Below are positions 1 to 6,574 of a stretch of 25,397 bases of DNA, in pieces. This DNA is from Candidatus Gastranaerophilales bacterium (GTDB lineage: Bacteria; Cyanobacteriota; Vampirovibrionia; Gastranaerophilales; Gastranaerophilaceae). Every line of letters starts with the position of its first letter. Within the stretch, counting starts at the first letter, position 1. Under the pieces are notes generated by a model. It searched no databases. It was not told the DNA's origin and saw only the letters and a list, made by a program, of their open reading frames with translations. The translations under genes and the position numbers were made by a program. The stretch is taken from assembly GCA_944325615.1 (NCBI GenBank), contig CALVAU010000197.1, positions 1-25,397 on the forward strand. Direction: 5' to 3'.

Positions 1-88
1 CTCTTGGCGAAGAATCCCCTCTCGTTTTGGCAGGTCAATATAACACTTCTTACTTTTTCTTCTTAGATCCTTCAATAAATTCAGGATG
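1..88. repeat. Interspersed hairpin repeat, diverged copy, cut by window edge
   Basis: The stretch contains GAAGAATC (9-16), AGATCCTTC (65-73) and TCAGGATG (81-88). The same words occur in the same order in the better preserved element at 12472-12545. The spacing between the words differs, so this is a diverged or longer member. It lies directly after the first codons of a prepilin-like frame on the minus strand, which it appears to interrupt. The left end is outside the window. Confidence 0.5.
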
Positions 89-120
89 CCGTCTGCCAGT
101 GTAAAAGCACTTTTTTTCAT
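1..120 (-). pseudogene. Prepilin 5' end interrupted by repeat (partial)
   Basis: Reading the minus strand from the ATG at 120 gives MKKSAFTLAD, the start of a type IV prepilin: a short basic leader, then A|FTLA at the prepilin-peptidase site. It has its own ribosome site (GAGGG, 5 nt before the ATG). After FTLAD the expected hydrophobic VLITLGIIG helix is missing. The frame runs instead into the hairpin-repeat sequence and stays open to the window edge (40 codons). I infer a prepilin gene broken by repeat insertion; whether pilin sequence resumes beyond position 1 cannot be seen. The frame also extends upstream without a stop to the poly-G tract at 225-238. Confidence 0.5.
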
Positions 121-205
121 AAAGCCCTCTTCTTTATTGTCTAATATATTTAGCATATTACCATGCTTTTGGACTTTTGACAATAAAGTTAGGCTTTTAC
201 CTCTC

Positions 206-271
206 AGGAGCTTATTCTCGGATGCCCCCCCCCCCCCCAAATTCAATCATAGTCTGCATTTCCAGCTCCTT
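206..271 (-). repeat. 66-bp poly-G module, copy 1 (G14 on minus strand)
   Basis: A 66-bp unit bounded by the inverted ends AGGAGCT/AGCTCCT. On the minus strand it reads AAGGAG (266-271), 6 nt, ATG (259), six further codons, then 14 consecutive G (225-238 as C on plus), then codons ending in GAATAA. A second copy of the same length lies at 12608-12673 with the same parts. Both are upstream of a prepilin frame in the same orientation. The tract is a simple-sequence repeat of a length prone to slippage. Confidence 0.75.
212..259 (-). CDS. Putative 15-aa leader peptide with poly-Gly, copy 1
   Basis: With 14 G the ATG at 259 gives MQTMIEFGGGGGIRE and a TAA at 212-214. A good Shine-Dalgarno (AAGGAG, 6 nt spacing) precedes it. 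The copy at 12614-12661 encodes a peptide of identical length and plan. A tract of 13 or 16 G would instead lead into the frame that continues to MKKSAFTLAD at position 120. Translation of this short ORF is inferred from the ribosome site and from conservation between the two copies. Confidence 0.4.
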   Translation of the reverse strand: MQTMIEFGGGGGIRE

Positions 272-353
272 CTCTTTTTATCTACTTTTTTATTATATAT
301 GATTTTCCCATTTTTGAAAAGAGGAATTTTATCAGAATATTCTATAAAAAAAT

Positions 354-387
354 AAAAGGCACAACAGTCTTACCCGTTGCGCCTTTT
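354..387 (-). terminator. Rho-independent terminator, end of hsp20 transcript
   Basis: AAAAGGC-CAAC pairs with GTTG-GCCTTTT around a short loop. On the minus strand the stem is followed by ATTTTTTT. It lies about 185 bp past the Hsp20 stop. Confidence 0.65.
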
Positions 388-560
388 CATACCGACTGCA
401 AATTTAAGACAAGTTCGTGGAGGCTTGCCGGCAGCCGTTTTTTCTCCATATCCCGCCGCTAATTTAGCATATTTGCAAGAGTAGAATATATAACTTTCCG
501 CTCCTGTAAGCTATGCACCACGCCCATATAATCACGGGAGGACTCGGCTTTAAGATATGA
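387..560 (-). pseudogene. Possible decayed coding fragment, unknown family
   Basis: Downstream of hsp20 one minus-strand frame reads as a plausible charged, helical protein: ...RDYMGVVHSLQERKVIYS... from about 537, an in-frame TAG at 459-461, then RRDMEKKRLPASLHELVLNL... to a TGA at 387-389. The segment is visibly richer in GC than its surroundings. I do not recognise the family. It may be a remnant of transferred DNA or plain non-coding sequence. Confidence 0.22.
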
Positions 561-571
561 AACTTTTATTT

Positions 572-1087
572 CTATTCCTTTTTTGAAGTTTTATCTTCAA
601 GTTCAGGTTTGGAATTTATTTCCAATTTCTTTGGCTTTTTATGTTCTATATTTTGTTTTGGGATTGTTATTGTCAAAAGCCCGTCTCTATATTCTGCCCT
701 GCTTTCATCAGGAATTATCGGTGAATCGAAAGAAATTGTTCGTCTATATTTTCCATAGCGAAATTCACTTGTATGATATCGGGCATTTCTATTTTCTTCT
801 GCCTTTTCTTCTTTTTCTTCCTGAATTTCTGCTGTAATTGTCATAAAGTCGTTATCTAATTCAACTTCGATATCATCTTTCTTAACACCTGGGAGCTGAA
901 CCCTTACTTTATAATTTTTATCACATTGTTTAACTTCAATTGCTGGACGCCAGCTTGTTACTTTCTTTATATTAAGAGGGTTTGCAAATGCATTTGTCAT
1001 AAACGTATCCCGCAAGAAATTATTAAGTTCCTGATGAATACTGTCAAAATATAATTCCGGTTCTCTTATCATCAAATCGTTTTTCAT
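572..1087 (-). CDS. Small heat-shock protein, Hsp20/alpha-crystallin family
   Basis: An ATP-independent holdase chaperone that binds unfolding proteins in the cytoplasm. The product is 171 aa. The alpha-crystallin domain covers roughly residues 45-145, beginning at the WRPAIEV strand, with the VRVQLPGVKKDDIEVEL segment typical of bacterial Hsp20 and a GLLTITIPK strand near its end. The C-terminal tail is Lys/Glu-rich. An ATG 15 bases upstream (1102) is in frame, but the Shine-Dalgarno AAAGGAG lies inside those codons and points to the ATG at 1087, so I use that one. No CIRCE element is visible in the 147-bp gap shared with the divergent dehydrogenase gene. A strong terminator follows at 354-387. 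Confidence 0.9.
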   Translation of the reverse strand: MKNDLMIREPELYFDSIHQELNNFLRDTFMTNAFANPLNIKKVTSWRPAIEVKQCDKNYKVRVQLPGVKKDDIEVELDNDFMTITAEIQEEKEEKAEENRNARYHTSEFRYGKYRRTISFDSPIIPDESRAEYRDGLLTITIPKQNIEHKKPKKLEINSKPELEDKTSKKE

Positions 1088-1234
1088 AAGAACTCCTTTC
1101 ACATCTTCAGAGTAAACTTTTTCTCTTATACTTTCATTACACCAACAGACTAAATATTTAACCTCTAAATTTACTCGTTTGTTTAATAGAATTAATCAAT
1201 TTAGCTGAAATAATTAATCAAAAAAGGAGAGTTT

Positions 1235-2239
1235 ATGGCAATTGATATGGTTGTATTCGACTTAAGAGAGGACGAGAGGGATTTTTTTGAAAAAGATAAT
1301 CTTCAAAATTTCAATTTCACATTCTATAAAGAAAGTCTTAATCCTGAATTTGTAAAGACACTTCCGCAAGAAATTAAGGATAAGGCAAGGATAATAAGTG
1401 TTTTTACTGATTCTTCGGTTACAGAAGATGTCATAAAAGAATTTAAAAACTTAAGAATAATTTCAACAAGATCTACCGAGTATGATCACATAAACCAAAA
1501 GGCTGCTTGTGAAAGAAATATTGCTGTTTTAAACGTACCGAATTACGGCGAAAAATCAGTTGCACAATTTACTTTTTGCCTTATTTTTGCACTTGTAAGG
1601 AATTTACTGCCTGCTGATAAAAATGACGTAATTCATGAAAATGTTATCGGTCGCGATATTTCTAAAATGTCAATCGGAATCGTCGGGACCGGAGCTATTG
1701 GTGGAGCTGTATGCAGAATTGCAGACTTCTTTAATATGAAAATTTACGGGAATGATCTGAGGATTAAGCAGGAATTGATTGATAAATACAACATCGAATA
1801 TCTGCCTTTAGAAGAATTGCTTAAAAAATCAGACCTAGTAACAGTACATATTCCATATACTTGTGATAATTTTCAAATGTTCTCGGAAAAAGAATTCAGT
1901 CTTATGAAAGATAATTCTTACTTCATAAACACTTCTCCTCTAAAGCTTATAGATATCAAAAGCCTTTATGAAGCATTAAAAAACGGAAAATTAAAAGGAG
2001 CGGCAATTGATACAATAAAATGTCAATACAAAAACGAAATGTGTAAGCTACATAAGTCTGTGACAGAACTCTGTGACGAAGAAGAAAAGTATCTTGATTT
2101 GCTTAAAAATATGGATAATGTAATTATTACACCGCACCTTGCATATAATACAAAAGAAGCTCTACACTATATCTTAGAATACACAATAAACCAAATTCGA
2201 GAAAATATTCAAGGCGGAAATATTTACGGAATTATGTAA
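1235..2239 (+). CDS. D-2-hydroxyacid dehydrogenase-like protein lacking the catalytic Arg
   Basis: The fold is that of NAD-dependent D-isomer-specific 2-hydroxyacid dehydrogenases (D-lactate dehydrogenase type), 334 aa. The N-terminal half has the family block STRSTEYDHI followed by NVPNYG. The Rossmann nucleotide loop is GTGAIG at residues 151-156. The catalytic His is in TPHLAYNT (H301). Where active members have N-T-(A/S)-R-G, this protein reads N-T-S-P-L, so the substrate-binding and catalytic Arg is replaced by Pro at residue 235. The segment after GAAID is also longer and Cys/Lys-rich. It may bind NAD without normal turnover, or act on a different substrate. Shine-Dalgarno AAAAGGAGAG precedes the ATG. 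It converges on ubiE with a 2-bp gap. Confidence 0.8.
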   Translation: MAIDMVVFDLREDERDFFEKDNLQNFNFTFYKESLNPEFVKTLPQEIKDKARIISVFTDSSVTEDVIKEFKNLRIISTRSTEYDHINQKAACERNIAVLNVPNYGEKSVAQFTFCLIFALVRNLLPADKNDVIHENVIGRDISKMSIGIVGTGAIGGAVCRIADFFNMKIYGNDLRIKQELIDKYNIEYLPLEELLKKSDLVTVHIPYTCDNFQMFSEKEFSLMKDNSYFINTSPLKLIDIKSLYEALKNGKLKGAAIDTIKCQYKNEMCKLHKSVTELCDEEEKYLDLLKNMDNVIITPHLAYNTKEALHYILEYTINQIRENIQGGNIYGIM

Positions 2240-2241
2240 AA

Positions 2242-2910
2242 TTATTTTTTCATAACTTGCGCTGATATAACACCAAAAACAAAATCTTTTCTGAGTTTGA
2301 ATTTAAATCCGCATTTTTCAAAATCTTTTATTAATTCATCAGGTGAAGGGAAATTCTTTTTCGATTTTATAAGATATTCGTAAGCCTCACTGTTGCTATT
2401 AAAAATTTTTGCTAGTAACGGGACTTCAAAATCAAAAATATTCCCGAAAAAATTCTTCTTTCCAAAATCAAGATGTAAAAATTCACCCCCTGGTTTTAGA
2501 ATTCTATATAATTCATAAAGAGCTTTTTCCGGATTTACAACATTTCTCAAACCAAATCCCATAACAATAAAATCAAAACTATTATCAGGAAAATCTAAAT
2601 CTGTAATATCTTTTTGGATAAAATTAATACTTTCAATTCTATTTCTTGCAATCGAGAGCATTTTTTCAGAAAAATCAATACCTGTAATATCAGCAAGCGG
2701 TTCTTCTTTTTTAATTAAAACGCCTAAATCACCTGTTCCACAGCACGCATCAAGAATTTTTGAATGAGGTTTTATATCAAGCATTTTCAAAGATTTTCCC
2801 TTTACAATCCGATGCTGTCCAAGAGAAATCAATTCATTCATAAAATCATATTTTTCCGCAATCACATTGAACATCATACGAATATTTTCAGGTGTTTTTG
2901 ATAATGTCAT
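2242..2910 (-). CDS. ubiE: Demethylmenaquinone C-methyltransferase, UbiE/MenG family
   Basis: A SAM-dependent C-methyltransferase that methylates the quinone ring, the last step of menaquinone synthesis. The product is 222 aa, close to the family norm. Motifs seen: the SAM-binding loop DACCGTGDLG (residues 54-63), the acidic end of strand 2 in GIDFSEKML, and the UbiE signature GFGLRNV (118-124), followed by LKPGGEFLHLDF. No other quinone genes are in the window. If the host is a fermentative gut lineage, the gene may belong to a reduced quinone pathway or have another substrate. No clear Shine-Dalgarno is seen; a weak TAGGTA lies 7 nt before the ATG. Confidence 0.85.
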   Translation of the reverse strand: MTLSKTPENIRMMFNVIAEKYDFMNELISLGQHRIVKGKSLKMLDIKPHSKILDACCGTGDLGVLIKKEEPLADITGIDFSEKMLSIARNRIESINFIQKDITDLDFPDNSFDFIVMGFGLRNVVNPEKALYELYRILKPGGEFLHLDFGKKNFFGNIFDFEVPLLAKIFNSNSEAYEYLIKSKKNFPSPDELIKDFEKCGFKFKLRKDFVFGVISAQVMKK

Positions 2911-2925
2911 AAAATGTTACCTATT

Positions 2926-2953
2926 TTGCAATATCTAGATATTAACATATAAT
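2926..2953 (+). promoter_or_regulatory. Promoter predicting a leaderless DUF4127 mRNA
   Basis: TTGCAA (2926-2931), 16 nt, TATAAT (2948-2953), then exactly 6 nt to the ATG at 2960. At normal -10 to start spacing, transcription would begin at the A of the ATG. No Shine-Dalgarno is present. Confidence 0.6.
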
Positions 2954-2959
2954 AATTTT

Positions 2960-4300
2960 ATGAACATAGGATTTATTCCAATAGACAATCGTCCCGTATG
3001 CTATACACTCGCTAAAGACATTACGGCAATCGACAAGACATTAAAATTATTTATCCCACCAAGAGAACTTTTGGGGGACTTAAAACATTATGCAAATACA
3101 GACGGGATTTTTGATTGGATAAAAACTTTACCTGAACTGGATGCGTTCATAATTTCGCTCGACACGATTGCCTATGGTGGACTTATACCTTCAAGAAGAT
3201 GTCCTGACAGCTATGAAGATATAAAATCAAAAATTTTTAAATTTAAGGAAATTCTTTCTGAAAAAAAGGCTAGAATTTACGCATTCTCAAGCATTATGAG
3301 GATTTCTAATAACAATATCAACGAAGAAGAAAAAGAATACTGGTCAAAATGGGGAAAAAAAATATTTGATTACTCATACCATACCCACAGACTTGGTTGC
3401 GAAAGCTGTATTACAAATATCATCCCCTCAGAAATTCTTGATGACTATCTTAATACTAGAAAAAGGAATTTTGAAATAAACAAACTCTACCTTGAATGGC
3501 AAAAAGAGGGATTTTTCGACACTCTTATTTTTTCAAAGGATGATTGCGCTGAATATGGATTTAACGTACAAGAAGCAAAAATTCTTGAACAGCTGGGAGG
3601 ATTTACCAAAACTGGTGCAGATGAAATTCCGCTTTCACTCCTTGCAAGAGCGTTGAATAAAGACTTGAAAGTTGCACCGATATTTCTTGAACCTGAGACA
3701 AAACATTTAATTTCAAATTACGAAGACGTATCAATCGAAACTTCAGTCAAGGGTCAACTTGAGCTTGCAAATTGCAAAATAACAACTCCTGATGAAGCTG
3801 ATATTTTGCTATATATAAACAATTTTAAAGATCATCAGGGTGAAATTGTTATGAAAATCTCCACTGAACCTTTCGATAAAACTTGGCAATCACCTAAAAA
3901 GCCTTATATGATTGCCGATGTAAGATTTGCAAACGGTGCTGATAATAATTTTGTAAAAGAAATTTTCAAACACAAACTTGATGAAAATTTTTACGGCTAT
4001 TCAGCTTGGAATACAAGCGCAAATACTCTTGGAAGTCTTATTTGTGCGACAAAAGCTAAATTTAAAGCACAAAATTATGACGAAAATGCATTTTTAAAGC
4101 TTCAAATGACAAGATTTTTAGACGACTGGGCATATCAGGCAAATTGTCGTCAATTACAGAAAACTCCTGATAGCAAAGAACTTGAAAAATTAATCATACC
4201 TTACAAATCAAAAATAGAAAAATTCTTAGGTAAAGAATTTGACGTAAAATACAAATACCCTTGGAATAGACTTTTTGAGGTGGAAATTGAGTATATTTGA
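2960..4300 (+). CDS. DUF4127 family protein
   Basis: 446 aa, cytoplasmic, no signal peptide. The N-terminus GFIPIDNRPVC, the PPRELLGD block and LDTIAYGGLIPSRR are hallmarks of DUF4127, whose biochemical role is not established as far as I know. The His, Asp and Arg residues in these blocks resemble a metal- or phosphate-dependent enzyme, but that is only an impression. The gene appears to be transcribed leaderlessly and overlaps the 5' end of mntP by 14 bp, so the two are probably one transcript with coupled translation. Divergent from ubiE. Confidence 0.8.
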   Translation: MNIGFIPIDNRPVCYTLAKDITAIDKTLKLFIPPRELLGDLKHYANTDGIFDWIKTLPELDAFIISLDTIAYGGLIPSRRCPDSYEDIKSKIFKFKEILSEKKARIYAFSSIMRISNNNINEEEKEYWSKWGKKIFDYSYHTHRLGCESCITNIIPSEILDDYLNTRKRNFEINKLYLEWQKEGFFDTLIFSKDDCAEYGFNVQEAKILEQLGGFTKTGADEIPLSLLARALNKDLKVAPIFLEPETKHLISNYEDVSIETSVKGQLELANCKITTPDEADILLYINNFKDHQGEIVMKISTEPFDKTWQSPKKPYMIADVRFANGADNNFVKEIFKHKLDENFYGYSAWNTSANTLGSLICATKAKFKAQNYDENAFLKLQMTRFLDDWAYQANCRQLQKTPDSKELEKLIIPYKSKIEKFLGKEFDVKYKYPWNRLFEVEIEYI

Positions 4301-4829
4301 AATAATTTTACTTGCAATAGCTCTTGGAATTGATTGCTGCGTAGTATCTTTCTCACAAGGACTAATTTTCACAACCAACAGACGAAAAAATTCTTTATTA
4401 CTAGCCCTTACAATGGGAACATTCCAAGGTCTAATGCCTGTAATCGGTTACTTTTTTGCGAATTTGATAAGCAAATACGTTGAAAACTTTACTCACTTAC
4501 TTGTATTTGCAATTTTCTTAATTCTGGGTATTAAATTTATCTATGAAGCTTTTCAAGAAAAGGATGATGAAAAAATTTGCTGTATAGGTCTCACTTGTCT
4601 TATAACTATGGGGATTGCAACTAGCATTGATGCACTCGCTGCAGGCGCAAGCCTAAATTTTGCAGGAACTAAAATCCTCACTCCAGCCCTTACCATTGGC
4701 GTTGCATCTTTTTGCATGTCACTATTCGGATTTTGGTTCGGAAATATGTTTAAGAACTTTCCTTCAAAAATTTTGGAAATATCAGGCGGAATTATCCTCA
4801 TAGCACTGGGAATAAAAGCTTTATTTTAA
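4287..4829 (+). CDS. mntP: Manganese efflux pump MntP
   Basis: An inner-membrane exporter of excess Mn(II). 180 aa with six hydrophobic segments, the usual size. Two related halves carry the membrane-embedded acidic motifs: ALGIDCCVVSFSQG near the N-terminus and TSIDALAAGASL in the second half. The first half differs from the common DAFAVSI form, which may shift metal preference. I chose the TTG at 4287 because it gives MSIFEIILLAIALGID, matching family N-termini, and because GAGGTGG lies just upstream. A TTG at 4275 is possible but has no ribosome site. I recognise no manganese riboswitch upstream; the gene appears to be co-transcribed with DUF4127. Confidence 0.82.
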   Translation: MSIFEIILLAIALGIDCCVVSFSQGLIFTTNRRKNSLLLALTMGTFQGLMPVIGYFFANLISKYVENFTHLLVFAIFLILGIKFIYEAFQEKDDEKICCIGLTCLITMGIATSIDALAAGASLNFAGTKILTPALTIGVASFCMSLFGFWFGNMFKNFPSKILEISGGIILIALGIKALF

Positions 4830-4868
4830 AAAAGGCATGCCCCAGAACCCTTCTGTTAAAGCAATCTT

Positions 4869-5032
4869 TTACAATTCTTAATAATATTTAAAATCATGGA
4901 AACCCATGCACCATGCATGATTTCATGAATTAAATATCTAAGACCATGTGATAGATTACTTTTTAAGGATGTTGACTACGCAAAACCCGCTAGATAGCTG
5001 AACTTAAGCCTTTCGTTACAATTGTTAATAAT
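4869..5032 (+). repeat. Pair of 17-bp direct repeats in intergenic region
   Basis: TTACAATTCTTAATAAT at 4869-4885 recurs with one mismatch as TTACAATTGTTAATAAT at 5016-5032. Between them lies an 8-bp inverted repeat, AAATCATG (4891-4898) / CATGATTT (4916-4923). I see no ORF in 4830-5046. The repeats could be binding sites for a regulator of the promoter at 5047-5074, but this is inference. Confidence 0.4.
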
Positions 5033-5046
5033 CACATGTTGTGCCC

Positions 5047-5074
5047 TTGAAAAAATATCCTGATTTTCTATAAT
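5047..5074 (+). promoter_or_regulatory. Promoter for the structured leader
   Basis: TTGAAA (5047-5052), 16 nt, TATAAT (5069-5074). The predicted start is near 5081, where the hairpin-rich leader begins. Confidence 0.6.
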
Positions 5075-5080
5075 GTAATT

Positions 5081-5170
5081 AAGAGGTGGTCGAAAGACCG
5101 CAAGGGGTGGAGAAAACAGCCTATCATACGGCTGGAAACTTTACTATTGTTGTAGCTTAAAGTTTGGAGA
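5081..5170 (+). promoter_or_regulatory. Structured 5' leader with three hairpins (candidate cis-acting RNA)
   Basis: Three stems in a row. GTGGTC-GAAA-GACCGC (5086-5101) has a GNRA tetraloop. CAGCC/GGCTG is at 5117-5121 and 5130-5134. AAACTTTA/TAAAGTTT is at 5136-5143 and 5158-5165, extended inside by CTA/TAG. The last stem ends right at GGAGA (5166-5170), the only good ribosome site for the next gene, so folding could control access to it. It does not match a riboswitch class I can name. No U-tract follows. Confidence 0.45.
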
Positions 5171-5179
5171 TAGTAGAAA

Positions 5180-5401
5180 TTGTTTAGAAGTAGAGATATG
5201 GGTAGAGCCGTTGCTGTTAGAAGATGGACACCTACGGCGTTAGAATGTTATAAAAGAGGATGCAACTGCGAAGGTTGTTTTTACAAAGATTTTTTCAGCG
5301 GATCATCACAAAAATGTCAGATGAAAGCATCCGTACTTGAATTAGTTCGTGTAATCGGAACTCCTAATGTAGAATTACAGCAGTTTATTTTGGAAGACTA
5401 A
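5180..5401 (+). CDS. Small Cys-rich protein of unknown function
   Basis: 73 aa from the TTG at 5180, or 67 aa from the in-frame ATG at 5198. I give the longer form because GGAGA lies 9 nt before the TTG, while the ATG has no good ribosome site. The core is basic and aromatic (VRRWTPTALECYKRGC) and is followed by clustered cysteines in the pattern C-x5-C-x-C-x2-C, with a fifth Cys about 15 residues later, then a helix ASVLELVRVIG and an acidic end. The Cys spacing suggests a metal or Fe-S site, possibly with DNA or RNA binding; this is not proven. I do not recognise the family. It sits between a structured leader and hpf. Confidence 0.7.
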   Translation: MFRSRDMGRAVAVRRWTPTALECYKRGCNCEGCFYKDFFSGSSQKCQMKASVLELVRVIGTPNVELQQFILED

Positions 5402-5446
5402 TCCAGAAAATTTGTTAAATATACATTACCAAAATAATATTTACCC

Positions 5447-5475
5447 TTTAAAAAAAAACATAAATATGTTATACT
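5447..5475 (+). promoter_or_regulatory. Promoter of hpf
   Basis: TTTAAA (5447-5452), 17 nt, TATACT (5470-5475). The start would lie near 5482, giving a short leader with the Shine-Dalgarno TAGGAGGT. Confidence 0.5.
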
Positions 5476-5503
5476 GAATAAGCAGTATATATAGGAGGTC
5501 TAG

Positions 5504-5872
5504 ATGCACATACACGTTAATGGAAGAAACATTGAGATTACTGATGCAATCAAAGCTTACGTTAAAGAAAAAATAGGCAAGGTTGCAAACCACTATGACC
5601 AAATTCAAGGAATTGAAGTTGTGTTATCAGTTATCAAAAATCCTGCAGCATCAGATAGTCACGTAGCAGAAGTTTTGTGCAAAACAAACAACGGTACTAT
5701 TAGAGTTGAAGAGGCAGCTGAATCAATGTATGCAAGTATTGACTTGCTTGCAGACAAATTAGCAAGACAAATCAAAAAACAAAAAGAAAAAACATCAGGT
5801 TTCGACAAATCTTCTATCAGAACTGATGCGGTTATTGAAGAAGAAAAAGAAGAAGAAACTAAAGAAGAATAA
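5504..5872 (+). CDS. hpf: Ribosome hibernation promoting factor, short form (HPF/RaiA)
   Basis: Binds the 30S decoding region and silences ribosomes in stationary phase or stress. The N-terminal HPF domain covers about residues 1-97 (MHIHVNGRNIEITDAIKAYV..., then AAESMYASIDLLADKLARQIKK). The usual C-terminal dimerisation domain of long HPF is missing; the protein ends with a short linker and a Glu/Lys-rich tail (122 aa in total). It should therefore not dimerise ribosomes in the long-HPF way unless a partner supplies that domain. The Shine-Dalgarno AGGAGGT is near-perfect. A bidirectional terminator follows. Confidence 0.88.
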   Translation: MHIHVNGRNIEITDAIKAYVKEKIGKVANHYDQIQGIEVVLSVIKNPAASDSHVAEVLCKTNNGTIRVEEAAESMYASIDLLADKLARQIKKQKEKTSGFDKSSIRTDAVIEEEKEEETKEE

Positions 5873-5901
5873 TTCGGTTTATTCAAAATATAATGTTTTA
5901 A

Positions 5902-5932
5902 AAAAGCTCTGAAAGTTATTTTCAGAGCTTTT
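5902..5932. terminator. Bidirectional terminator between hpf and rnhC
   Basis: AAAAGCTCTGAAA / TTTCAGAGCTTTT, a 13-bp perfect stem with a 5-nt loop, flanked by T runs in both directions. It serves hpf on plus and the converging PBP1A-RNase HIII unit on minus. Confidence 0.85.
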
Positions 5933-5935
5933 ATT

Positions 5936-6574
5936 TTAAACTTCTTTGTAAGTTTTGAAATGAGTTTTACAAACCTCATCAAGCCTTTGACGCCCGAATT
6001 TTTCAATAAATATTTTTGCAGCATCTTTTACTTGAGCAGCGCATCCTTTAGGAAATTTTATACCAAATTCATTTTCCATATCAGAAATTTTATGCACAAA
6101 AGCAGCTCTTGCAAGAATAGATGCAGCTGCTACTGCAACATCGCTTTCAGCTCTGACCATCTGCTCTAATCTTATAGATTGTCCTTTTTTCATCAATGCT
6201 GACTTGATAAGGCTTTCATCACCAAACTGATCTGATAGAGCATACTCACAAGTTTCTTTTTCCAAAATATTTTCAATAGCTCTTGCATGTCCCCAAGCAA
6301 GAAGTTTATTCAAATTTTTAATATTCCCATACAACTCGTTATATCTTTTGTTTGAAATTACAATAACTGTATAAGGTGCTGAGGCTTTAATTTTAGATTC
6401 AAGTTCAAGAATCTTTTTATCAGAGATTTTCTTGCTATCTTTTATACCCAAAGATTGAAAATATCCTGCATTCTTTTCATCTACAAGTACACCTGAAACG
6501 CAAAGCGGTCCAAAAAAATCGCCTTTGCCTGATTCATCAACTCCGATATGTGGAATAAAAATCTTTTCATTCAT
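5936..6574 (-). CDS. rnhC: Ribonuclease HIII, catalytic domain only
   Basis: Cuts the RNA strand of RNA-DNA hybrids. 212 aa. The signature DESGKGDFFGPL (residues 13-24) carries the first Asp and Glu. Further catalytic candidates are the Asp of ALSDQFGD and the Glu/Asp of RAESDVAVAAASILAR. DESGKGD rather than DEAGRGP separates HIII from HII. Typical RNase HIII is about 300 aa with an N-terminal TBP-like hybrid-binding domain; here the protein starts directly at the catalytic domain. The ATG overlaps the stop of the PBP gene by one base (TAATG), so translation is probably coupled. Confidence 0.85.
   Translation of the reverse strand: MNEKIFIPHIGVDESGKGDFFGPLCVSGVLVDEKNAGYFQSLGIKDSKKISDKKILELESKIKASAPYTVIVISNKRYNELYGNIKNLNKLLAWGHARAIENILEKETCEYALSDQFGDESLIKSALMKKGQSIRLEQMVRAESDVAVAAASILARAAFVHKISDMENEFGIKFPKGCAAQVKDAAKIFIEKFGRQRLDEVCKTHFKTYKEV

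Noticed and set aside
86..355. Open frame on plus with a Pro run from the poly-C tract
   Set aside because: It is the antisense of the prepilin/poly-G region, has no ribosome site, and its Pro run only reflects the homopolymer.
422..443. GC-rich hairpin with T6 on plus as a terminator
   Set aside because: The stem is short and imperfect, and no plus-strand gene ends upstream.
583..837. Hydrophobic open frame on plus inside hsp20
   Set aside because: Antisense shadow of a well-supported gene.
1103..1234. CIRCE heat-shock operator before hsp20
   Set aside because: No TTAGCACTC-N9-GAGTGCTAA-like inverted repeat found.
4830..5046. Manganese (yybP-ykoY) riboswitch near mntP
   Set aside because: The gap is downstream of mntP and mntP overlaps DUF4127; no matching core seen.
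4830..5180. Search for tRNA, 6S, tmRNA or RNase P in the gap
   Set aside because: No T-loop GTTC-type box, no CCA acceptor and no known conserved cores; only generic hairpins.
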